A stretch of 64,000 nt of DNA from Amoebidium appalachense. Its lineage: Eukaryota > Ichthyosporea. Shown here piece by piece: positions 18,896 to 32,202 of this stretch. A model generated the notes under the pieces. It ran no database searches and was not told the origin of the DNA. It was given only the letters and a program-made list of their open reading frames with translations. Positions within the stretch are counted from its first letter, which is position 1; each line of letters opens with the position of its first letter. Where the stretch lies: contig CAVNZM010000008.1 in the NCBI GenBank assembly GCA_963693365.1, forward strand, positions 6,696,001 to 6,760,000, given 5' to 3'. Made by a program: the position numbers and the translations under genes.

Positions 18896-21112
18896 GCGAC
18901 CTGGGTTCACCCGAATATGCCTCTGGGCATGGCACAAGTAAGGGTATCTGATGTATCTTCCTCTGGGCCGCTGTGATTGTGGTTTTTGCCTGCTTAGACC
19001 ATGAAGAACGGGTCAGACACCATAATATGTTGCTTATATCAACTTAACGCGTCTTTTTCCCTACCAACTTTTTAAATATACATACAAAGCCTGTTTTCTA
19101 TTGTAGTTTTGGACTTTATGTACTTTAAATGACTTTGGACTATGACCTACTTAGTAGATCTGAGCCCAACTTTTGAGTCTCCGCCGATCAATTATGGATC
19201 TGAAATTGGTCAAACCTTATATGGCTTACCTGCAAGATTCGGATCATCTGATTGGCCTCGCTTTCCGAAAGGGCTAGGGTAAGGGCTGCCCTCACCCGAT
19301 CGGGGCCGAGGCGCAAATATAAAGGCTCTGAGGTGCATGTTTCACTCGTTTCTACTTAGAAAACCGGCTTTGGTTCATTATGAAAAGTCGTCGGAAATAA
19401 AAAAACGCGTAATAATGACATAGGGTGTCGAGAATGTCCGACGCTTCCTTCATCGTCAAAATCGGCCAAAATCTGTCCGGCCAAGCCTCCGACTGTTACG
19501 GCCCTGGCCGATCGTCTATGACAAAATCATAGTTTTTTCTAGTTTTCACCATAAAATAAGCGGCGGACACCCCATGTTGCTTATACAATAAATGTGTGCC
19601 GCGTTATTTCTAAAAATATTAATTAGCTGACCAAAACCTGTTTTTATTCATATTTTAAACTTTGATCACTTGATATATGAGTAGCCCTTCTCCCAGCCCT
19701 TCATTACGTCATCGCATTTTTTGGAGCAAAGCAAACACATAAAGCAATCAGAACTAGTGTATCCGCCGAGTATCCGTTGCAACTGCGACCCCCAAACCAT
19801 GGATGCTCGGTATAGTCAATGGACGTCGTTAAATGGGTTACAAGTTTAAAAGCCCCTTCGTGTTCCTAAGACACATTTGCACAAGACCAAGGATATGCAA
19901 GCTTCGAAAGAAAAGTCCAGCAGACCATCTTCTGTAGACCATGGGCCAAACAAGTTGAGAGCGACTCCGCGCATGCGTTCCGCTCGTACGAGGTCGACAG
20001 AACGTTCCATGATTCGAGACAGCCAACCACGCCACGATTGGTTGTGCCAACTTCGTGCCATCCTGAAAGCCAACCAGATCACAACTTGGTGTTGAAGAAA
20101 TGAAGATTAAATGCAATACTCGGAACTTTTTAAATATATATATGATTTTAAAAACTCTCTCAAAAAAGTTAGTGCATAGTGTTAAAAGTTTTGTAAAACT
20201 TAATATCTATTTGTGGATTCATGATATCACGGCGTGCAAATAGTCACGGAAAATCAACAGCCTTGTGTTACGGTTACGGTAAGCATGCTGACTTATAGAT
20301 TACTAAGTACCATAATCAAATCCCTCTCCAAAAAAAAACAAAAAAAAAAAACAACTTAATAATGGCACATGTTCTCACTCAAACATCGTTTTGTGTGTAG
20401 TTCTTCAGACTCTACGGCTTGGAAACAATTTGCAATCTCACCTTCAAGGAAAGCCATTTATATAATTCCTATTGGCTACAAATCACATTGCTGTTGATGG
20501 CGTGCACACCACGTAAAGCTTACACCGAGGCCAAACTTTCGGCACAAAACATTACATGCCAAAAGGAGGTGTATGTACGTTTTCCGCTCCCTGTTTTCAT
20601 TCTGGCCTTTCTCTCCCTCTCTCCTGGTTTTCATGGCTTAGTTACTATACTCCTTAACCCATAATTTTTCTCTCACAAACTATCAAAATTAAGTGTGCGT
20701 GTGTTCTGCACATAAGAAACGGCGTCGACCAACACCTGTTAAGGTCCAGGTTAGGAGTTCGCGGGTATATCTGACAACCAGAGGCACATCACAAGGAGAC
20801 ACAACAGTAAACAGTCACCACAGCATGATTGCATAATGCGTATTTACAGCCAATTTAACCATTCGCATTACTGCACGGTGTGACCTGCTAGAATCTAGAC
20901 CGAACAAAAGTAGATCATGGTGGTCCTAACCCTATTTCAGCCCTCCCCTCCTCCCTCCCCCCCCTCCCCCCCCCCCCCCCCCCCCCGCCCCGTTTTCTCC
21001 CTGATGTTATCTATTTCCCACGCACACCTATTGCTTCCTATCACGTTTTCTGGATGCTTTTTATTGTTCTAAGATCTCACGTTATCCCTCCACAGCTTTA
21101 GGACGCGCAAAA
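18896..21112. other. Intergenic DNA upstream of CYP51
   Basis: No gene or RNA is recognised. A TATAAAGG-like motif lies near 19317-19324 but nothing downstream of it can be named. Short frames at 19838-20116 on both strands lack motifs. A-rich tracts lie at 20331-20352. A poly-C run (about 20957-20985) lies about 130 bp upstream of the CYP51 start codon, so the promoter should lie in 20.7-21.1 kb. Confidence 0.5.
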
Positions 21113-22775
21113 ATGGGTTTTGTCGACTCCCTCTTCACGGCTGTGGCCACCTGGTTCCAGTCTGCCTCCACAGCGGTGTGTCCTCTTTCCCTCCGGGATC
21201 TTTTCTACCCTCTCCGCTTCTCTGTTTTGGCAAATGCCTAATCGGTTTACAACTTGAGTTGTCATCATGTGGTTGTGTTTGCGATTGTGTTGTAACTACG
21301 CCAGAGTATTCTTAGTGCCCACTCTCTGCGCCCTAAACCAGAATCACCAATTCAGTCAGATTTGTCATCAAATAGTAAGTTAGGTGTTTTGCCGTCACAT
21401 CAAACAGGTTTAGCTTCGTGTTCTGCACTTTTATTTTGCCTCATAAACCTCACTTTGTTTTATCCGGCAATTTCTCATTGCACTCCCCCCCCCCCCCCCC
21501 CCCCCACCACCACCACCACCTCCTCCTCCTTCACTCTGATCCGGTTTACCTACCCCTCCCCTTTATCCCTTCCCCCTTTCCCCCCCCCCCCCTCCCCCCC
21601 CCCCCCCCTTCTCCTCCCCCCTTCTCCCCTGTTCTTTGATGCATGGCTTTTTTGGGGTGTAGAAAGGCACACCGAGTTCCGGATGATAACTCCTAACTCT
21701 TCCCCTTTTGCACGCCGCTTTTTTTCATATACATTGTGCTGCCTCCCCTTCCCCCGCGCTCGCCCCACACATGCTCTTCTCCCCCCCCCCCCCCCCCCCC
21801 CCCCCCTCCTCCTCCCCCTCACCACCACACATACATACAGCTGCCACGCCCCACGTTCAAACACACACCCAAACACACAAACCTACGTGCACATGCACAC
21901 AAACACCATGTAGGAGGTGGCTTTGGTGGTTTCAGCCATCTCCCTCTCGACCCTTTATGTTGCCAAGTCCGTTTTGAACAAGCCACCCAAGGTAGCCAGC
22001 CACCCCCCCTCCCCCCCCCCCCCCCCCCCCCCTCCCCTCCCCACCCATTACTCACGTCTTTCCTGCCCCCCCGCCCATTCTCAGCTCCTGTGTTGTATTT
22101 CCATTAATTATATTTCCTCTTTAGATTATTCATGCATATCGTTCCTAGGTCAGCTATTACCCTGCCCTGAGTTATACATGTTTTCGTGTTTAAAGAAAGC
22201 AACCCCTCCCCCCCCCTTCCCCCCCCCCCCCCCCCCCCCCCCCCCCCGCCCCTCCCCCTCTGCCCCGCTCTTCCCCAATACCCGACCACCTACCCACCCA
22301 CCCACCCCCCGATCCTCTCGGCACACCCCCCGGTCTCTTAGACCATTGGTTGTCGTAAGGAGGTGAATAGGGTTGGGTAGGTGTTTGGGAGGTGGTGGTG
22401 GGTATGGACCGGAAGGAAAGAGATGGAGAGAGGGGGGAGGGGGGAGAATGTGCAACCCACAGAATTGTGCTACTCCCTTTCTTTCTGTATGGTTGCTTGC
22501 TGGACACACGAGTTATGAAAGAGCACAGAGCATGGTCTTGCTGGAGTGAACAATTATCTCTAACACTACGATCAATCCCCCCCCCCCCCTCCTCGGGGCC
22601 CACCCCCGCCAAGTGCTATGTACTTGCACAACTCTTTGGTGGCTGTGTTGTTTTTTGATATGTTGAGTATCTCATTTTTAGAACCCCGATGCAAACCTCA
22701 ACACCCCTATCTGCCCCCCCCCCCCCAAAAAAAAATAAAAAAAATCAAACCCGCCCTTCTCATGCCTTCCCACCG

Positions 22776-22812
<37 letters not shown>

Positions 22813-25800
22813 TTCCCCCCACGAGGTTTAATTCGCAATGTGTTATGTGGTTTGACTGTGTTCCTCGTACTCGGTAACACATTCTCCCCTCCCCCCCTCC
22901 CCCCCCCCCCCCCTCCCCCCCCCCCCCCCCCCCCCCCTCTCGTTCTGCCCGAGCCTTGCTTCTGCTTTATGTTACAAAGTCCACTTTTGAAAATATCAAG
23001 CCGATTCTGGACTTAATAAATTAAAATTCAGGGTGTCAAGTTGCCGCCCCGTGTGCCCTATTCGATCCCCTTCCTCGGCAGTGCCATTGAATTCAACGAG
23101 CGGCCCATCGACTTCCTGCACGACTGCTATAAGAAGGTGTGTGCGTGTGCGTGCATGCGTGCACATGTGCATGTGCAGGGTGGGGAGGGGAGGGCTACCT
23201 TTTCATTTGTGTGTGTTATGTGTTGGGGGGGGATGGGGGGGGGGGGGGGGGGGGGGGGGGGAGCATGGGTTGTGGTCCACTGCAAACGAACGGGAGCAAA
23301 GGTTGGGAGGGGAAGTGGGTTGTAGAGGTGCAGTGTGGTGCAAGGATGTCGTCGATGGGACTTGTTGTTATTGCGTTTTCGGGGGTGGATCTATTAGATG
23401 GGAGAGTGGGGATGGTGGAGTTTGTAAAGGGGCACCGGCGGGGGGAGGAGGGAGGAGGGGGGGGGGGGGGGGGGGCTACCCGGAGAAGATGATAGAAAAA
23501 TGGTCCAATTTGTGGTATCTGGGGAGGGGAGGCGAGATAGGAGGATTTGCCGACACTGATGTCTTCTCGGCTTTTGATAGCCGGTGATGAAGTGAGGGAG
23601 GGGAGTGGGGGATGGGTAAGGGACATGCACACGTATCCGCCTTAGTGTTGTAGTGGGATGAGTTTTTGCGTGTTCTTGTGTGTGCACGCATGTGTATATG
23701 TGTGTGTGCGTTCATGCACATGTGTTTTGTATTGGGATGAGCTTTTGCATGGTATTGTGTTCTTGGGCACGCCCGTGTATGTGTGTGTGTCGTGTTTGGA
23801 GGGGAGAGGGGCGGGTTAGAAGTGTGTGTGTGACAGGGGTTACGACATGCTGATAGGGTGTGGTTTGTGTGCAGTATGGGCCGGTGTTCAGCATCCACAT
23901 GATGGGTCGGGACTGCACGTATGTGATCGGCAACGAGGCATCTGCCCTGATGTTCAACTCCAAGAACGAGGACCTCAATGCGGAGGAGGTGCGCACGGCC
24001 ATGCAGAGACACACAGAGAGAGAAAGAGATAAGAGGGAGGGAGAGAGAAATACATACATGTACATTGCACACACACACACATGGGCATGTGCGCACTGAC
24101 ACACACATGATTGCATGCAGACGTGCGTCCACAAGTTTATGCATGTACCACACACGCGCGCGCGAGCCGGCACACACACACACACACAAACCCACACACA
24201 CACACACACACACACAGTGAAACCGAGAGAGAGAGGGAGAAGGATAAATGCACACAGACACACAGGTACTCACCTGCAGCCATATCATCTATTATGCACG
24301 TAAGGTGCACACACTTAGACACTGCATCTGGACTTGCTACTAAATGTTTGCTGCATATATCCCCCCCCACCTCCACACACTCGTCGGCTACTCATGCCTT
24401 ATCCCTGCTTTGACTGTGCCAGCACCCCGTGTCTCCCTCCCCCCCTGCCCCCTGCCCCCTGCCCCATTCCCCTTCCTCTAGAAAGAATTGTCGTGATACC
24501 TGCATAACTTAGGTGCTGTTCTTTTGTTCTATTTTTTTTTTTTCGTCCGCTCCACCTTCTATCACATATACCCCCTCATTTTGTGTGCTTTGCAAAACAT
24601 TGTACCCTGTAACATTCTAACCACCCTCTTCCCTTCAGGTGTACGGCAACCTGACGATCCCGGTGTTCGGCAAGAACGTGGTGTACGATGTGGACGCAAA
24701 GACGTTTGGCGAGCAGAAGCGCATCATGAAGACCGGCCTGACCATCGAGCGCTTCAAGGTGTGTGTGTGTGTGTGTGTGTGTGTGAGGGGAAAGGAGGGG
24801 GGGGGGGGGGGGGGGGGGGGGAATGGTTGGTTTGTGTGTCACCATGTGTGTGTTTAGGTGTGGCATATGCACGTGTTGGTGCACGCAGTTAAGAGGTGTG
24901 TCTGAAAAGTGTTTTCTTTTCGTGTGTGTGTGTGCGTGTGTGTAGGTGAGGCATGGCAGGGACGAGGGGATGAGAGGGTGAGGTCGGGAGCCGCTTGTGA
25001 TGGAGAGAATGGTGTGGTAAATGTTACCTCTTAATGAATGTATTGGATGTTTACATGAGCACGTGCACCGTCAGCCTAACAAGCGCGTGTGGATGTGGGC
25101 AGGCAAAATAGCCACACGCCTGCGCATAAGTACTCCTGCACACACACATCCACCACACATAAGCACAAATGCCTCCCTCCACCCCTCCACTCCCCCCCCC
25201 CCCCCCCCCCTTTTCAATCTTCCTTCTCCTAACCCGTCTCCCCCCCCCCCCCCCCCCCCCCTCACTCTCCTCCCCCCACCAACCACCACCACCACCACAA
25301 TCCCACACGTATACACTCCCACCACTCTAAGACACAACTCCCCCCGCCTACTCTCTATCCACCACTGTCCCCTGGGCGGTAATGCTTTCCTGTTCTCCTC
25401 GGCAACCTGTATATGTTTTGCAGGCCAGCATTTTTGGCTGTAAACATTCCAATTTTTTGCTTTTTGTTATGTTTTGTTTTGTTTTGTTTTGTTTTGCTTG
25501 GTGATATGCTCTCTTTTTATGAATTCCCCCACTAACCTCACTGTGCAGGAGTATGTGCCTATGATTGAAGAGGAGACCCACAACTACTTCAAGTATTTTA
25601 TCCCTCCCCCCCCCCCCCCCCCCCCCCCCTCCCCCCCTCCCCCGCCGCGCGCTCCAAATGGTACACATACTCTTGAGTGTATGCCACACAATAGCTGGAT
25701 TGTGTTGACAACTGTGAAAATGTTTTGTGCATTCTGTGAAGCATTCTACCGTTCACGCATGTTGAAGATAAGCAGTATCAGTGTGTTGAGTCGGCTTATG

Positions 25801-25829
25801 CGCATGAGGTCCCCCCCTCCAACCCCCCC

Positions 25830-25878
<49 letters not shown>

Positions 25879-26063
25879 AGCTGCTGTTGTTTTGTGCACA
25901 CGATGTTTGGGTGTTATGCGCTCCTTTTTTTCGACCACCTTCCTTCTAAGCTTCCCTTGGGCATAAACCAGAAACTAGAGGCAACAATCAATATATTTGC
26001 ATCCCGGGTGCAGGCTCTCTTGTGTGCAAGCAACAACCTGAAAAAGATTTTATACAGCAGCAG

Positions 26064-26120
<57 letters not shown>

Positions 26121-26320
26121 ACATATCTCTGTCCACATGTGGACCGCAGTTGGCCCCCATTCGCAGTTTTCCCCATTCAAACCCAACCCAACCCCCCCTT
26201 CCTCCCCTCGTTACCCTTCTCTCCCGTCCCCACTTCCAAGCTGCTTTAGGGGAAGAAGCCTTCCTTCTCGTGTATTATCCTTGCCCTCACGGATTTTGCT
26301 AGTGGTTTTTCAGCCCCCCT

Positions 26321-26352
<32 letters not shown>

Positions 26353-26930
26353 CTCCCCCCCCCCCCTCCCCCCCCCCCGCCCCCCACACACACACACACA
26401 CAACCCGCCCCAGTTTTCTGAGGCTAACAGTGGGGTGGCAGGCGGCTGGGCAATGAGGGGGGAGGTGGATCTGTTCCACGCCTTTGCCGAGCTGGTCATC
26501 ATGACGGCCTCACGCTGCCTGCTCGGTACGTGTGTGTGTGTGTGTGTGTGTGTTTGGTGGTGTGGGTGACGGTGTCGGTGTCGGTGTTGGTGTGTGAGTG
26601 TGTGTGTGCGTCCGTGTGAGAGAAAGGGTGCATGTATGTGCTGTGTGCGTGTGCGTGTGTGTGGCGCCTAGGTCGGTTGTCTGCAAATGCGCAGTTGAGA
26701 ACTCGTGCGGGCATGTACGTGTGTGTTAACATGCTTGTGTTCGTGTGTGGTTTAATTATTAGGTACGGGATGAGAGAGGTTGAGGATTTGGCATCCCGTC
26801 CCCGGGTGTGTGTGTGTGTGGGAAGGGGGGGGGTCCGTTTGTTGATGCTGCTTGTGTTACAAAGCTGCTGTCTGTGTACACATTCCCCATCTCCTGTTTC
26901 CCCGGTGTCCTGGTCAAACTGTCCTACATA

Positions 26931-26961
<31 letters not shown>

Positions 26962-27282
26962 CCAAAGGGCTATTGTATCGCTGAACTGCCATCGCAAAAA
27001 TTTGCTTCATTTAGTGTAGCACATAATCTGGCCAACACCTCCTTCTCCCTGCCTTTCTGTACGTCCACTTTGATGGCGGTGGATGTAAAATTCATCGTGA
27101 TTGATCGTATACACTTTTTTTATTTCGCTCTGCACTGAGCTTAAGATTCTTAAATCTATGACTGGTTTTGCTGATCAACCCCCCCTCCCCCCACTTCGTC
27201 CTTCCCCCTCCCCTCCCCTCCCCTCCCCTTCCCTCAAAAAAATTAAAGAAAAAGAAAATACAAGAAAAAGGGAAGAAAGTCG

Positions 27283-27317
<35 letters not shown>

Positions 27318-27829
27318 TTCCCCCAACACACGCACACACGTGCACGCACACACGCACACACACACAGGCGAGGAGATTCGTTCTATGCTCGATGAGAAGG
27401 TGGCTGGTCTGTATGCCGATATGGATGGTGGTTTTACCCCCGTACGTGCTCATCCCCCCCCCCCCCCCCCCCCCCCCTCCCCCTCCCCCCCCCCCCCCCC
27501 CTCCCCCCCCTCCCCCCCCCCCCCCCCCCCCCCCCCCCACTCTGTCCTCACCTACCTTCCGCCCCACCAGCCCCACCAGATGGGCATCGCTTGTGTATCA
27601 GCATTCTTGTGTACTCTCCTTTCTCCCGAAACCCTTAAAAATGCCGTACTTACATGATGTCATTCTTTCGTGCAAAGGCAGATCTTTGCGTAAAATGTAT
27701 GTAGGAATACAATTATATGAGCGATGTGACCCTTCCCCGACCGATCACTTTTTTATATTTGCATATACACCACGGAGGAATATTTCGTCATTTGGTGCAA
27801 GTATTCGACTGATTGAATGTATAGTGTAC

Positions 27830-27873
<44 letters not shown>

Positions 27874-28236
27874 TGTGTGTGGGTGCAATAGCTGAAGCTG
27901 TTGCCGAAGTGAGTGTGCACTTTGTGTTCTGTAACACAATCTAATCACCCCTCGGATACTGTGGATATCTTGCCCCCCCCCCCCACCCCCCACCCCCAAC
28001 ACGCACACGCACACGCACACGCACACAGGAGGCGTGGCTGCTGCCCAACTGGCTGCCGCTGCCGTCGTTCCGCAAGCGCGATGCGGCGCACCGCAAGATG
28101 ATGGAGCTGTTTGTGCAGGTGGTGCAGGAGCGTAGGCGCACGGGGGACACGGACAAGAGTGACATGGTGGCCACCTTCATGAACACCCCCTACAGGAACG
28201 GCCAGCACCTCACGGACGAGCAGGTAAATGCCCTCT

Positions 28237-28275
<39 letters not shown>

Positions 28276-30133
28276 GCTCTTCCTCCCTCCGCCACGCACC
28301 CATCCGCCCCTTCCCCCTTTTGGCCCATGTTTCTGATGTTGCTTGGGGCTCTTTGAATGGGTCGAAAATTGGGTATTGGGGTTGATTAGGCCCGTTCTGG
28401 GGATGGGTTCTTTTGTGGAGGATGGGAAATCCCCTGATGATGATTGAGTGAGTCTACGTATGGTCTTCGGTCTAGACAACTTTTTTTTGGGCCCCGGGGG
28501 GGGGGGGGGGGGGGGGGGGCTTCATGCTTTGTGTGTTTTCTGGATTCTGTTCCGTGAGTGTCCCCCCCCCCCCCCCCCCCCACCCCCCTCCCCCTTTTTT
28601 TTTGTTGTTTGTTTGTCGTTTGGTTCCACATTTCCATACAACTAATGCACACACATCCTTCCCTCCTCCTCATCCCCCCACCCCCAATACCCACACACAC
28701 ACACACACACACACGCACACACAGGTCGGTGGACTGTGCATTGCGGCGCTGCTTGCCGGGCAGCACACGTCCTCCACCACGGGCAGCTGGATGGGTTTCT
28801 TCCTGGCCACAGACCAGAAGCTGCAGGAAGAGTGCAGGTGTGTGTGTCTGTGTCCTTGATTGTGTCTGTGTGATTGTGAGTGCACACTCACCCATCCTTG
28901 GATGTCTGTTTTTTTCCTTCTAAGGATGTTGCGGCGGTGGGAGGGGCGGTGGGTGGGTGGTGTGTATGTGTGTATGCGCCGGGGAGAGGGGGGGGGGGGG
29001 AGTTGGAGTCAATGGAGTCTCCGAGTTACTGTAGTGTACGGCCTTCTCGGTCGGTACGGTGCACCTTTCGGCTGCTGTTTGCATGTGCACGTGTGTACAT
29101 GTCAGTGTTGGTGTCTGATTGGCTGATTGCCTTCCATATTAGGGAGGAGGTGTTGGGTGTGATTGGCCAGGAGGGCCATGCGGACTACGACAACCTCAAG
29201 GACATGGACCTCCTAGACCGATGTGTCAAGGAGACCCTGCGCCTCAGACCCCCCATCATGACTATGATGCGCATGGTATGAGCCCCCCCCCCCCCAAAAA
29301 AAAAAAACCCCCAGCCCTGTGTTTTGACCGAGTTTGGTTTCGTAAAGAGAAAAGAGTGGTTTAGTCGAAGTGTATGGGCTCTGGCATTTTCAACTAGGAG
29401 AGTTTAAGGTGACGTAATTGATTGTTTGCCGACGTTGCGGTCAGAGGATCCAATTCATCAGATCGATCAAATGCCAGTCTGTGAGCCGGCTGAACTTTTC
29501 GTTTCGGGGCTCGTTTTTTTAACCTGTCACATTTTTCCAAGCTGGATCCAGAGAGAATGAACCCACAAATATCCCTACTAATAAAATTGGGGGTTATGAC
29601 ATAATAAGGGATATTGATGGGTCAGCCCGCGGGGGGGCCTTTTCTACGCGCTTTATATGTGCTTTAAGTCAAGAAAAACGTGGGCACCTCAATCGAGGCC
29701 TATTCCCGTGGACAAGTGGATTCTAACTTGTTACCCCCCACTTCATAATTGTATTTTTATTTTCTCCCCCCATATGTGTGTTCATTTGCCCACAAACGAC
29801 AAGGGGTTTATAGTGAAAGTTGAACTTCAACTTCCCAAACTTCGGGCTTAATTGGTCGACTGGATCACTTATGGAATTTGGTCGATCTCGATCTAATGAG
29901 CACCCCCAATTTTTAGCGAAAATTCATCGTATAGGCCACCTTAATAAACTAGAAGAAGCATGAAAATATAATAAAAACGAGGGCCTGCACTGCAGGTTCA
30001 TTGTGTTGTGAGAATGACTATCGTCGTCATCTTTAGTGGCTTTGAACATGATGGACTTGCTGGCTTCTGTTGTTTAGGTGGCTTTTTTTTGGGGGGGGGG
30101 AGGGGTTGGCTGAGGGGGTACTCTATTTAGGTT

Positions 30134-30186
<53 letters not shown>

Positions 30187-30438
30187 AACGGCTGGGGATG
30201 GGCTCTGCTGGTGTGCATACCTTGTGTGCATTGCTCTACACTTTTGCACTTTGAGTGTGCATTCACAATGTGTAACGAAACCTAACCCCAACCCCCCCCT
30301 TTCTCCCCTGTGCACAGGTCAAGACGCCACAGCAGATTCTGGGCTACACCATCCCCCCCGGCAACTACTGCTGCGCCTCGCCAACAACAAACCACATCCT
30401 CGACGAGGTGTGTGTGTGTGTGTGTGTGTGTGTTTGGG

Positions 30439-30476
<38 letters not shown>

Positions 30477-30942
30477 GGTGATTTATGTGTGAGGCAGAGG
30501 TAGGCGGTGTGATACGACAAGTAGAGCTTTAGGCATTAGTGTTTGGTACACTATGCATGTGCACAGTGAGCGCAAGAAGAACAATCAGAGTTTCATGACT
30601 GTATTAATGGTTGCAAGAGATCACAAAGTGGTATGCAAAGGCCATCGTGCAAACCGTTTGAATATGATACCCGGACATTGAGATGTAGCTCCTAACTCAT
30701 GCCCCCCTCCCTTCTGCAGGCATGGCAGAATGCGCAGACCTTCAGCCCCGACCGCTTCAAGGGCACCACCACAGACGAAAAGTACATACCCCCCCCCCCC
30801 CCCCCCCCCCCTCTTTACCCCCAAAAACACACCACCACAACCATCCACCAACCCGATTTTAACGGACATGAACCCAACACTCTACACATATTACGAACTT
30901 GCTGTTAAATAATCAAAATAATTCAATGCCGAGGCTGCTGCC

Positions 30943-30973
<31 letters not shown>

Positions 30974-31626
30974 ACACACACGCGTCTCCCGATCCCGATC
31001 CCCATACACTTGTGAACACAAATAACGCGCAGGCACACAGGCTCACGTGCACACACCGACGTACTGATACCTTTCTTCCCTGCAGTGCGGCTGAGTCTCA
31101 GATGCCGGGTAAGGGCAAGTTCTCCTACGTGCCATTTGGCGCAGGCCGCCACCGCTGCATCGGGGAGCTGTTTGCTTACATCCAGGTGGGTGCACATGCA
31201 TATGCGCACATACATACATGCACGTGCACACATATTCACTCACACATGTACACGGACACACAAACTCGCACATGCACGCAAACAGAGAGAAGACACACAC
31301 AGCACAGGCAACAGCATATTGTACGATTTGGCGGGTTCTGATAATGCAGGAATATTCTCATCCGTTCCGACTTGTGCAGTAGGTGGGTCATGACGTTTAG
31401 TCGTAATCGAGATTCGCTGGAGAAATGTGCAATGGAATTGAGAGGTGGTCACTGTAACATGCATCTAATTGGATTGATCTCTGTGCAGATCAAGACAATC
31501 TGGACCGTGATTCTGCGGGAGTTTGTGATTGACCGCAAGGAGATGCCCGAGATTAACTACTCCACCATGATCCACACCCCCAAGGACAGCATCGTGCATT
31601 ACCGCCGCCGCCAGATGGCGGCCTAA
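21113..31626 (+). CDS. CYP51: Sterol 14-alpha-demethylase (CYP51), 15 exons
   Basis: Exons: 21113-21175, 21914-21991, 23032-23136, 23875-23988, 24639-24758, 25549-25593, 26414-26525, 27368-27441, 28029-28223, 28725-28837, 29143-29275, 30318-30407, 30720-30781, 31086-31185, 31489-31626. They join in phase to about 513 residues, the usual CYP51 length. A membrane anchor (22-42) and Pro-rich hinge precede the P450 fold. The CYP51 signatures [23 protein letters not shown] (I helix, 313-321), ETLR (ExxR, 370-373) and [11 protein letters not shown] with heme-ligand Cys459 are all present. It removes the 14-alpha methyl of lanosterol-type sterols at the ER membrane. Fourteen of the fifteen exons have GT/AG edges; intron 6 does not, as its boundary reads AAG/TATTTT. 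Introns are long and filled with poly-C, GT and CA repeats. The tail residues NYSTMIHTP are also typical. Confidence 0.96.
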
Positions 31627-31960
31627 ATACCTTGACTGCCTTCGAAATTTCAAACGTGACATTTGGACGCCTGAAGTGACGATTTTGGATAGGCTATGCC
31701 ACACTTGGTGTGAAGTGGTCGTGTTGAAAGAAGCAGTGGTGGTGAGCAGCCCAAAAGGAGGATTTGGTGTTCGAATTCAGTTTCCATGCTGAAGTTTAAT
31801 TGGTTCGATTATGGTTTTTGTTTTTCTCCTCTCCCCTAGGATATTGCGTTGTCTTCTTTGCACGTAGGGATATGTTCTGAAGGATACATAGTGCTTCTTG
31901 ACTAGAGTGCACATCTTACAGGCACACTTTTTGTTGTTTCGCCGCCTCAGTATTTCTTCT

Positions 31961-32182
31961 TTACTTGAGCTTTTCTTGCTGAATGGCTTTAATTCCCTTG
32001 CTTGTTAGTGTAGTATGCCCCGAATCCAGATCTTTCCATGGCACAACCCATATCGATATTTTTATCATTTTATCCCAATAGCAGCCCTCTGTAGTTGATT
32101 GGCCAACGATAGCGCACCTACCGGGTTTGATTGGTTTTTCGCTGCAAATTAAGCAAATCCGGTCGTTGCTGTGCGGCGGCAT
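31961..32182 (-). CDS. Possible small Cys-containing ORF, unrecognised
   Basis: A 73-residue minus-strand frame with an ATG start contains RICLICSEKPIKPGRCAIVG and then TTEGCYWDKMIKISIWVVPW. The C-x2-C then C, C spacing resembles a small zinc-binding module, and composition is not biased by repeats. I cannot assign a family. It lies in the spacer after CYP51, overlapping its possible 3' untranslated region on the opposite strand. It may be an exon of an unannotated gene, a fossil fragment or chance. Confidence 0.25.
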   Translation of the reverse strand: MPPHSNDRICLICSEKPIKPGRCAIVGQSTTEGCYWDKMIKISIWVVPWKDLDSGHTTLTSKGIKAIQQEKLK

Positions 32183-32196
32183 TTGGTGTCGCTGAT

Positions 32197-32202
32197 AATA
32201 AA
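32197..32202 (+). promoter_or_regulatory. Possible CYP51 polyadenylation signal
   Basis: This is a canonical AATAAA hexamer downstream of the CYP51 stop and followed by T-rich DNA. No other strong candidate was noticed closer to the stop. Whether it is used is not shown by the sequence. Confidence 0.35.

Noticed and set aside
19300-19400. TATA-like motif as a promoter of an unseen gene or snRNA
   Set aside because: Nothing downstream resembles a coding exon or a known small RNA, so it is mentioned only in the spacer entry.
27891-27909. Tiny CYP51 exon before GAGGCGTGGCTG
   Set aside because: Exon 8 joins exon 9 in phase and matches the family without any insertion.
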